Assembly (NCBI GenBank): GCA_045114455.1
Contig: JBGUKN010000057.1
Span: 1-11,271 of the forward strand
Length of the DNA stretch: 11,271 bases
Reading direction: 5' to 3'
Source: UBA1732 sp045114455
Lineage (GTDB): Bacteria; Verrucomicrobiota; Lentisphaeria; Victivallales; UBA1829
Shown: positions 1 through 5,097 of the stretch, piece by piece
Position numbering within the stretch: position 1 is the stretch's first letter
How the letters are laid out: every line of letters begins with the position of its first letter
The notes under the pieces: model-generated
Told to the model about the DNA's origin: nothing
What the model saw: the letters and a program-made list of their open reading frames with translations, nothing else
Databases searched by the model: none
Made by a program: the position numbers and the translations under genes

Positions 1-75
1 GCGGGCGTAGCTCAGTGGTAGAGCGTCACGTTGCCAACGTGATTGTCGAGGGTCCGACTCCCTTCGCCCGCTCCA
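1..75 (+). tRNA. tRNA-Gly (anticodon GCC)
   Basis: The sequence folds as a complete cloverleaf. The 7-bp acceptor stem pairs 1-7 with 65-71. The D stem pairs 10-13 with 21-24 and keeps GG in the D loop. The anticodon stem pairs 26-30 with 38-42 around the loop ttGCCaa, giving anticodon GCC (33-35) and glycine identity. The T stem pairs 48-52 with 60-64, with one G-U pair at its base. The discriminator base is T (72), as is usual for bacterial tRNA-Gly, and the CCA end is encoded (73-75). The T loop reads TCCGACT, so the position normally occupied by U/pseudouridine 55 is C, which is unusual. The promoter lies outside the window. Confidence 0.96.
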
Positions 76-105
76 TTCATTTTAAACGAACAAGGAGCCC
101 CGCGC

Positions 106-546
106 ATGAAGAAAACTCTGCACACCGTTTCCCTTTCGCTCGCGCTTCTCGCACCCGTTTTCCTCTGTTCCTGCGCCGATTTCTGGTTCGACTGGCGTAA
201 CGGGGACAATCCCCCTCCCGATACGCCCGCGGTCGATCCCGTCGAGCCCGATCCCCCAACGTCCGTTGTGCTTTTGACCAACGACCAGCTCGTCAGCTCC
301 GCCACGCAGTCGCTGATCCTTGCGCTCACGCGCAAGGGGCTGACCGGGACCGGCATGTACTGCCCGCAGAACTCCATCTATGCGGACCGCGTGTTCCGCT
401 CCCTGATCTCGGAATCCATTGTCAAAAACGGCTCCGACTACTGCCTGGTCGTCTCCGGTCCGTCCGACGAGGGCTTCGACATCGTCGTTTCGAAAGAGCT
501 GAACGGCGATCCGATCATCCATATCTCCAAGAAACGCCGCCAGTGA
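106..546 (+). CDS. Small hypothetical lipoprotein
   Basis: The product is a predicted 146-residue lipoprotein of unknown function. I chose the ATG at 106 because AAGGAG lies at 92-97 with 8 nt spacing and because it places a classical signal peptide at the N-terminus; a longer reading frame would run back into the tRNA. The signal has a KK start, a hydrophobic stretch (residues 8-20) and the lipobox LCSC, so Cys23 should be lipidated and anchor the protein in the membrane. Next comes a Pro/Asp-rich linker (about 35-52), then a compact domain of about 90 residues with two further cysteines. No recognisable family motif was seen. The gene begins 30 nt after the tRNA-Gly with no visible terminator or promoter between, and its stop overlaps a possible GTG start of the next gene, so the three probably share a transcript. 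Being a lipoprotein is well supported; its role is not known. Confidence 0.85.
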   Translation: MKKTLHTVSLSLALLAPVFLCSCADFWFDWRNGDNPPPDTPAVDPVEPDPPTSVVLLTNDQLVSSATQSLILALTRKGLTGTGMYCPQNSIYADRVFRSLISESIVKNGSDYCLVVSGPSDEGFDIVVSKELNGDPIIHISKKRRQ

Positions 547-587
547 GGCGCATCCCGCCGTTTCTCCGGCATCCGGTCCATCTTTCC

Positions 588-1079
588 ATGACTGAAGCAG
601 AACGCAACGCCATGCTGACCGCTGAGGACAACGTCCTCCTGTGCGACTGCGAATTCATCATGCAGAAGGGAACCGGGAACGGCGGTCAGAAGATCAACAA
701 GACGTCCTCCGCCGTGCGCCTGCGGCACCGTCCGACCGGGATCGCCGTGTCCGCAAACGAGGAACGGAGCCAGTCCCGCAACCGCCATATCGCCCTGCGG
801 AAACTCCGGTACGAGATCGCCCTGCGCGTGCATGCGGAACCGTCCGGCGCGGATTTCACACTGCTCCCCTCCCCTTCGCCTGCAAATCATGCCCGCCTCA
901 TCCTGTGGACGGCCGCGCTGTTCGACCGTCTGGCGGCATGCGGGTTCGATCTCGCACAGACCGCCGCATTCTGCGGCGTGAGCGTATCGCAACTCGAACG
1001 CGCCATGCGGAAATATCCGCAGATATGGCGGAGCTGGTCCGAATCGAAACAGAAAAACGGCGGCGAAGCTCGGGATTGA
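588..1079 (+). CDS. Peptide chain release factor-like GGQ protein
   Basis: The product (163 residues) is a single-domain relative of class I release factors. Residues about 20-80 match the catalytic domain: the GGQ motif is at 32-34, followed by the family pattern KINKTSSAVRLRHRPTGI and an ERSQSRNR motif. In this superfamily GGQ triggers hydrolysis of peptidyl-tRNA in the ribosome. The codon-reading domains of RF1/RF2 are absent, so a codon-independent rescue role like that of ArfB/YaeJ is inferred. The residues before GGQ read GTGN rather than the common GPG or GAG. Instead of the short basic tail of ArfB there is a helical C-terminal part (about 100-155) that looks like a helix-turn-helix (CGVSVSQLERAM) and ends near a WRSW motif. 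A GTG at 543, overlapping the upstream stop by 4 nt, would add 15 residues. I prefer the ATG at 588 because the distance to GGQ then suits the family, but neither start has a good Shine-Dalgarno sequence. Confidence 0.85.
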   Translation: MTEAERNAMLTAEDNVLLCDCEFIMQKGTGNGGQKINKTSSAVRLRHRPTGIAVSANEERSQSRNRHIALRKLRYEIALRVHAEPSGADFTLLPSPSPANHARLILWTAALFDRLAACGFDLAQTAAFCGVSVSQLERAMRKYPQIWRSWSESKQKNGGEARD

Positions 1080-1128
1080 AGAGCATCCGCCGCCGGAACT
1101 GGCGATTGTCCGTTTTCGGGAAGCCTGT

Positions 1129-1812
1129 TTACGGATTGTAGATCAGCGGGCCGTTTCCGTTGCCGCCGCTGTAACCCGCTCCGTAGCCGTTCTGATTCCC
1201 GCCCGGCGAGGCGTTGCCCGCGCGCACGGACCGGGGCGTGATGACGATCGGGTCGTTCTGCTTGGGGGGCTCCTGAACGATCTGCGGGACGGCGGGTTCG
1301 TTCTTAAGCGGCTGCGCGACCGGCTTGGTCTGCGGGACCGCCGGCTGCGCCGCCTGCCGGATCTCCGGCTGGGCGGCCTTGGACTGCTTCGGCTGCTCGA
1401 CGACCGGCTCGTCAACGTAATCCACCGCGTCGGCCCGCTTGCCGGGCTTGTCGAGCTTCGGGTTTTTCGGGATCGGTTCGACGTTGATCGGCTTCGATGT
1501 GTTTTTCTGGGGGATCAGGGAACCGATGGAGCTGCCCGAACTCAGGGAACCGATGGTACTGCCGGACCCCAGGGAACCGATGGTGCTGCCGGAACTCAGC
1601 GAACCGATGACGGGCTGCGAAGTATTCTGCTGAGCCGGTTTCGGCTGAGGCTGGGGTTGCGGCTGAGGCTGAGGCTTGGGTTGCGGCTGGGGCTGAGGCT
1701 TGGGTTGCGGCTGGGGATGAGGTCCGCCGGCATAGACGGATCCGGCAGCAAAGCCCAGCATGCATACGGCCAGGATCGCCGTTGCAAAACGTTTCAGAGG
1801 CATCTTCATCAT
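1129..1812 (-). CDS. Secreted Pro/Gln-rich tandem-repeat protein
   Basis: This 227-residue protein of unknown function has a clear signal peptide: KR at 7-8, a hydrophobic core, and cleavage probably after VYA at residue 28. The mature part is entirely low complexity. Residues 31-60 are alternating PQ/PK dipeptides. Residues 69-98 are three 9-residue units of the type IGSLSSGST plus a partial fourth. Residues 100-195 are rich in Pro, Gln and Lys, and 200-221 in Gly and Asn. There is no lipobox, no membrane anchor and no catalytic motif. Alternating Pro/Lys segments in proteins such as TonB form stiff rods across the periplasm, so an envelope or spacer role is possible, but that is inference. 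Translation starts at the ATG at 1812 (a second ATG follows directly) behind a very strong AAGGAGG at 1817-1823. It stands alone, convergent with the GGQ gene, and has its own promoter and a structured leader. Confidence 0.8.
   Translation of the reverse strand: MMKMPLKRFATAILAVCMLGFAAGSVYAGGPHPQPQPKPQPQPQPKPQPQPQPQPQPKPAQQNTSQPVIGSLSSGSTIGSLGSGSTIGSLSSGSSIGSLIPQKNTSKPINVEPIPKNPKLDKPGKRADAVDYVDEPVVEQPKQSKAAQPEIRQAAQPAVPQTKPVAQPLKNEPAVPQIVQEPPKQNDPIVITPRSVRAGNASPGGNQNGYGAGYSGGNGNGPLIYNP
1516..1610 (-). repeat. 27-bp in-frame tandem repeat
   Basis: Units begin at 1516, 1543, 1570 and 1597 on the + strand, each opening with cagggaaccgatgg or a close variant; the last is partial. The period of 27 bp equals nine codons, so copy-number changes keep the frame and add or remove one IGSL(S/G)SGS(T/S) unit. 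Single-base differences between units show the copies are not freshly made. Confidence 0.9.
1633..1722 (-). repeat. PQ/PK-coding repeat with perfect 24-bp duplication
   Basis: This stretch encodes the alternating Pro-Gln/Pro-Lys segment. Positions 1669-1692 and 1693-1716 are identical 24-bp direct repeats, equal to eight codons, embedded in more degenerate 6- and 12-bp units. Perfect adjacent identity suggests recent slippage or unequal exchange, so length may vary between strains. Confidence 0.85.
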
Positions 1813-1825
1813 TGTTCCTCCTTGG

Positions 1826-1855
1826 AAAAAAAGCTCTTTTCCGATGCGGAAAAGA
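1826..1855 (-). promoter_or_regulatory. Leader hairpin with T-run (attenuator-like)
   Basis: On the - strand the leader of the repeat-protein gene contains a perfect 9-bp stem (1855-1847 with 1843-1835, 3-nt loop), then GC and seven T residues (1832-1826). The strong Shine-Dalgarno sequence begins about 3 nt later. This is the form of an intrinsic terminator, though the stem is A+T-rich outside its CCG/CGG core. It could reduce or regulate transcription into the gene, or only stabilise the 5' end. No ligand-binding structure or leader peptide was recognised. Confidence 0.45.
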
Positions 1856-1880
1856 TTGTGTTCAATACGACGCTTCTAAC

Positions 1881-1909
1881 AATTTACACCATTGAACTAT
1901 TTTTGTCAA
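1881..1909 (-). promoter_or_regulatory. Sigma-70-type promoter of repeat-protein gene
   Basis: Read on the - strand, a perfect TTGACA (-35, 1909-1904) is followed after exactly 17 nt by TAAATT (-10, 1886-1881). Transcription would begin near 1874, giving a leader of about 60 nt before the ATG at 1812. The surroundings are A+T-rich compared with the coding DNA. Confidence 0.7.
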
Positions 1910-1931
1910 GCCGTTTTATAAAAAACTTTTG

Positions 1932-1970
1932 AAAAAAAGCGGTTCCGCATTGTTCGACACTCGAATCCGC
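1932..1970 (-). terminator. Possible terminator after cysE
   Basis: On the - strand, downstream of cysE, the hairpin TTCGA-gtg-TCGAA (1965-1953) is followed by a short GCGGAACCGC palindrome (1948-1939) and seven T residues (1938-1932). GCGG at 1970-1967 could also pair with CCGC at 1942-1939 to enclose the first hairpin. The helices are short, so the call is weak. The stretch just before it (1971-2051) shows nothing else convincing. Confidence 0.3.
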
Positions 1971-2051
1971 CGACAAAAAACTGTCCGATGCAATGCCCCG
2001 GAACCGGGAAACGATGTGAGTTCATTTTGTACGAAACGAATTCGGCGCCGC

Positions 2052-2987
2052 TCACGGACGCGGCCTGGTCTCGCTGGTCAGGTCGGGCTTCGCGATGGTG
2101 ATGCGCGTACCGGGCTCGGTCGAATGCGTGAGCCACACGTTGCCGCCGATCACGGAGCCTTTGCCGATCACGACCGCGCCGAGGATGGTGGCGCCGGCGT
2201 AGATCGTGACGTTATCCTCGATCGTCGGATGGCGTTTCGCACCTTTGATGATCATGCCGCAGGCGTCTTTCGGGAAGGACAGCGCGCCGAGCGTGACGCC
2301 CTGGTACAGCTTCACGTTGTCGCCGATCTCGGCGGTCTCCCCGATCACGACGCCCGTGCCGTGGTCGATGAAGAACGCGCGTCCGATCTTCGCGCCGGGG
2401 TGGATGTCGATCCCCGTGATGCGGTGGGCGTATTCGCTCATCATGCGCGGGATCATGGGCACTTTCCGCGTGAAAAGCGCATGGGCGATGCGGTGGATGG
2501 TGATCGCCCGCAGGCCGGGATAGCTCATGATGACTTCCTGCTTGTTGCGGGCGGCGGGGTCGCCCTCGTAGGCCGCCTGCACGTCGGTCTTCATCACGTC
2601 ACGGATAACAGGCAGTTCGGCGAGGACCTCGCCCGCCACGGTCGCCGCCCTGCCCCTGCAATCGCAGTTTTCATCGGCAGTCCTGCAGGTATAGCGGAAC
2701 ACGCGGCAGAGCAGATCGGTCAGGCGGTGGTGGGACCGGATGAGCAGGTCTCCGACGGAAAAGCGGATGGTGTCGGCGGATTCGGCCTCGCGTTCGGCGA
2801 ATCCGGGGAAGATCAGCTCCACCAGGTCGTGAAGAAGATCCAGGATCTCGGCCTCGCGGGGCAGGTTCAGCCCCTCGGAGTGGTTCACTCCGATCCCGTC
2901 GGCATACGATGCGCACAGGCGTTCGACCAGATCGTCGATCTGAGCATGGTCGGGCGACTGCGGCTGATTTTTCGGGCAGGTATTCAT
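2052..2987 (-). CDS. cysE: Serine O-acetyltransferase
   Basis: This cytoplasmic enzyme transfers acetyl from acetyl-CoA to L-serine, making O-acetylserine for cysteine synthesis. The C-terminal half (about 190-295) is a left-handed beta-helix of hexapeptide repeats. It contains the family signature IDIHPGAKIG, then DHGTGVVIGETA and VTLGA, and RHPTIEDNV. Asp194 and His209 keep the 15-residue spacing of the catalytic Asp/His pair known from E. coli CysE. The N-terminal half (about 15-185) is the helical part seen in the family. At 311 residues it is longer than the E. coli enzyme (273), and the C-terminus (ending ETRPRP) does not resemble the E. coli tail that takes part in cysteine synthase binding and feedback. 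AAAGGAA at 2995-3001 precedes the ATG by 7 nt. It follows yicC with a 52-nt gap and is probably co-transcribed. Confidence 0.93.
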   Translation of the reverse strand: MNTCPKNQPQSPDHAQIDDLVERLCASYADGIGVNHSEGLNLPREAEILDLLHDLVELIFPGFAEREAESADTIRFSVGDLLIRSHHRLTDLLCRVFRYTCRTADENCDCRGRAATVAGEVLAELPVIRDVMKTDVQAAYEGDPAARNKQEVIMSYPGLRAITIHRIAHALFTRKVPMIPRMMSEYAHRITGIDIHPGAKIGRAFFIDHGTGVVIGETAEIGDNVKLYQGVTLGALSFPKDACGMIIKGAKRHPTIEDNVTIYAGATILGAVVIGKGSVIGGNVWLTHSTEPGTRITIAKPDLTSETRPRP

Positions 2988-3039
2988 GAGGTCGTTCCTT
3001 TCTGATTCCTTTTTGTTTCGGAGGCGGATCCCGGGCGGC

Positions 3040-3915
3040 TCATTCGATGTTCTGGATCTGCTCGCGGACTTTCTCCAGCCCGGTCTTCATCTCCACAACG
3101 AGCGGGGATATCTCGGCCGTCCCGGCTTTGTTCCCGAGTGTATTGATCTCCCGGAACATCTCCTGCATCAGGAAATCAAGCGGACGGCCGGGAGAGTTTC
3201 CGGCCGCAAGCGAACGGAAATGGCTGAAGTGGGCATCCAGGCGCGTCAGTTCCTCCGTGACGTCCAGACGGTCGGCGAAGATCACGAATTCGCGGAGCAT
3301 GCGCTCGTCGTCCGCTTCGGCGTTGAATCCGGCATCCTTCAGGCGTTCGCGCATGCGGGCGGCCTGCTGTTCGGGCAGACCGGGCGTCAGCGTCTTGATC
3401 TTCGCGACGATGGATTCGAACTCGCCGATACGGGCGAGGATGTCGCGTTCCAGCGCGGCGCCCTCGGTGCGGCGCATTTCGATGTGGCGGTTCAGGGCCG
3501 CGTCGAACACGCCGAGCATGAACGTCTCGAATCCGGGATTCGAGGAAAGCGATGAAACGGGGACCACGACACCGGGTACCGCCAGGATCTGGCTGATGTT
3601 CAGCGAGGCGTCCAGGCCGTTCTTTTCTGCGGCGGCGCGGGCTTCCCGAATCACGGTGTCCAGGAACGCATGGTCGATGCGGGACGCCGCCGGAGCGTCG
3701 TCCAGATAATTCAGCTCGGCGCGTACCATGATGGAACCGCGTGTCAGGCGTTTTGCGAGATGCGCCCGCAGGACGCCCTCGTGGATGGCGAGCTCCTTCG
3801 GAAGCGAGAACTTCGCGTCGAACTGCTTGCGGTTCACGGACGATATTTCGAAACGGAGCGCCACGCCGTGATCGACGCCTTCGGCGCGGCCGAATCCTGT
3901 CATGCTGTTCATCAT
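3040..3915 (-). CDS. yicC: YicC-family endoribonuclease
   Basis: The product (291 residues, close to the 287 of E. coli YicC) begins MMNSMTGFGRA, the hallmark N-terminus of the YicC family. It has the N-terminal YicC domain (about 1-155) and the C-terminal DUF1732 part (about 205-291), with DVTEELTRLDAHFSHF, GRPLDFLMQEMFREINTLGNKA and a C-terminal EMKTGLEKVREQIQNIE-type helix. Family members are RNases that act on mRNA or small RNAs. The usual partner gmk is not next to it; here it lies between a lipoprotein gene, whose stop is 15 nt upstream, and cysE. AGAGGA lies about 10 nt before the first ATG; the second ATG (3912) is equally possible. Family assignment is firm; its RNA targets are not deducible. 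Confidence 0.93.
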   Translation of the reverse strand: MMNSMTGFGRAEGVDHGVALRFEISSVNRKQFDAKFSLPKELAIHEGVLRAHLAKRLTRGSIMVRAELNYLDDAPAASRIDHAFLDTVIREARAAAEKNGLDASLNISQILAVPGVVVPVSSLSSNPGFETFMLGVFDAALNRHIEMRRTEGAALERDILARIGEFESIVAKIKTLTPGLPEQQAARMRERLKDAGFNAEADDERMLREFVIFADRLDVTEELTRLDAHFSHFRSLAAGNSPGRPLDFLMQEMFREINTLGNKAGTAEISPLVVEMKTGLEKVREQIQNIE

Positions 3916-3930
3916 GAGCGGGCGGTCCTC

Positions 3931-4851
3931 TTAATAACTGAATGCTCCGCTGTGCGGCGCTTTGTCATAATCCGGCGAATCGAACTGGTTGCGGACGGGG
4001 TCCTTGACCGAGGGGAAGACGAGGCCGCGGGCGGGAACCTTCTTCGGGATCGCGTCGATCTCCTCGCGTGTCAGGCGCGCGTCGTTCAGTTTATCCACGG
4101 CCATCAGCTCGGCCGTGCGGAGTTTCCACCCCGAGAACGTACCGGTCTTGGAGAATCCGGTCACGACGATGCACTGGAGCGGATCGTCGGCCGGCCACAT
4201 AAGGGAAAGCTGCGTATACGGCGAAGCTTCGGCTTTTTTGCCTGCCTTCTCGGCCTGATACTCCTCCCAGGCGGAAAGGATGTCCTGCTCCTGCTCTTCC
4301 GGGTCGACCGGGAGACGCGTATAAACGGTCTCCGGCGTATCGAAGCGCACACGGTTCAGCTCGGAGGTGGAAAGATACTGCATATTGTTCCGCACGAAAA
4401 CAGCTGCGGCCGCCGTCGCGCGCTTCAAACCGGTATCGCCGGGATCGTACCGTTTCACGATCACGCGGTACGGCTCCCAGAATATCATGGAGCGTTCCCC
4501 CTCGCCCACGACCACGACCTTTGCGCCGAGGTCCGGCGGGCTCCACACCACGCAGCTGTGCATCAGGTCATGCTGGGGCGCCACCGGGAAATGCCGCACG
4601 TCGTCGATCTCGACATGGCTCCCGGCGCCCGTATTCAGCGGGATCACATAGCGCGGGTAAACGATGTTTTCATAGACCTCCGGTTGGGTGTACCGGATGA
4701 AATTCCGCTGGTTGTCCGACAATCCCTGCAGGTTGTTCAGGGCATAAGTGCGCGCACGCTCCACGGCGTTTTTCGTGTAGTCCGTCCGGCAGCCCGTCAG
4801 GACAGCCAGTGCGGCAGTCATCGCAAATATCGTCAGCAGAATGCGTTTCAT
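3931..4851 (-). CDS. Hypothetical lipoprotein with duplicated domain
   Basis: This 306-residue predicted lipoprotein has no recognised family. I chose the ATG at 4851 because it starts a classical lipoprotein signal (MKRILLTIFA..., lipobox LTGC, Cys21). The open frame extends to 5034 but the extra residues are basic and unlike a signal. The Shine-Dalgarno is weak (GGGA about 11 nt upstream). Residues about 29-136 and 143-253 are two copies of one domain, offset by 116-117 residues. Matching landmarks are NNLQGLS/NNMQYLS, PEVY/PETVY, Trp103/Trp219, VVVVG/CIVVTG, Trp125/Trp242 and Asp136/Asp253. The second copy holds a Glu/Lys-rich insertion (about 185-210). The C-terminal 50 residues are polar and end in GAFSY. 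It is the first gene of a unit with yicC 15 nt downstream. Membrane anchoring is well supported; function and leaflet are unknown. Confidence 0.85.
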   Translation of the reverse strand: MKRILLTIFAMTAALAVLTGCRTDYTKNAVERARTYALNNLQGLSDNQRNFIRYTQPEVYENIVYPRYVIPLNTGAGSHVEIDDVRHFPVAPQHDLMHSCVVWSPPDLGAKVVVVGEGERSMIFWEPYRVIVKRYDPGDTGLKRATAAAAVFVRNNMQYLSTSELNRVRFDTPETVYTRLPVDPEEQEQDILSAWEEYQAEKAGKKAEASPYTQLSLMWPADDPLQCIVVTGFSKTGTFSGWKLRTAELMAVDKLNDARLTREEIDAIPKKVPARGLVFPSVKDPVRNQFDSPDYDKAPHSGAFSY

Positions 4852-4958
4852 GTAAAAAGATTTCCCGTGTCGTTGCATGCGCCGGACAGCCGGTATCCCG
4901 GCGCCGGAAACCCGTCCGTTTTTCTTATGGGAAACCGGACGTTCATCTTGAATAGAAT

Positions 4959-4986
4959 AATATAACCTCTTTTTTTTATCCTGCAA
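4959..4986 (-). promoter_or_regulatory. Possible promoter of lipoprotein-yicC-cysE unit
   Basis: Read on the - strand, TTGCAG (4986-4981) is followed after 16 nt by TATATT (4964-4959); an overlapping TATTAT lies 18 nt away. The -10 matches 5 of 6 consensus positions but the -35 only 3. The leader to the ATG at 4851 would be about 100 nt and shows no clear regulatory fold. Confidence 0.4.
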
Positions 4987-4988
4987 GG

Positions 4989-5025
4989 AAAAAAAGGAAA
5001 AAGAACGGAAAACTTTATACTTTCC
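4989..5025 (-). terminator. Possible weak terminator after bamA
   Basis: On the - strand GGAAA (5025-5021) can pair with TTTCC (5011-5007) across a 9-nt loop, followed by a pyrimidine tract with runs of five and seven T (down to 4989). The stem is only 5 bp. It lies about 75 nt beyond the bamA stop and just upstream of the candidate promoter of the next unit. The remaining 5026-5097 stretch shows only weak pairings. Confidence 0.3.
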
Positions 5026-5097
5026 ATGCCCCAAAACGGATGCGGCAGCTCCGGATCGTCCGAAACCGCCGCCGTGCGCCTTTTTTCTCCGGTTCCG

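Noticed and set aside
1..75. tRNA gene as integration site of a mobile element
   Set aside because: No integrase, attachment repeat of the tRNA 3' end, or phage-like gene is present downstream.
1080..1128. Bidirectional terminator between the convergent genes
   Set aside because: Only 3-4 bp pairings such as CCG-tttt-CGG are visible and no proper T-run follows.
1516..1722. CRISPR-like array
   Set aside because: The repeats are contiguous, in frame and coding, without unique spacers.
1997..2008. CCCGG-aa-CCGGG inverted repeat as a terminator
   Set aside because: The loop is only 2 nt and no T-run follows directly on either strand.
1929..3005. + strand open frame of 358 codons
   Set aside because: It is the complement of cysE plus intergenic DNA, with no recognisable motif.
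3670..4965. + strand open frame of 431 codons
   Set aside because: It lies antisense to yicC and the duplicated-domain lipoprotein; the sense strand has a signal peptide, lipobox and family motifs.
4852..5034. Longer N-terminus for the duplicated-domain lipoprotein
   Set aside because: The added 61 residues are basic and not conserved-looking, cover the candidate promoter, and would bury the signal peptide and lipobox.
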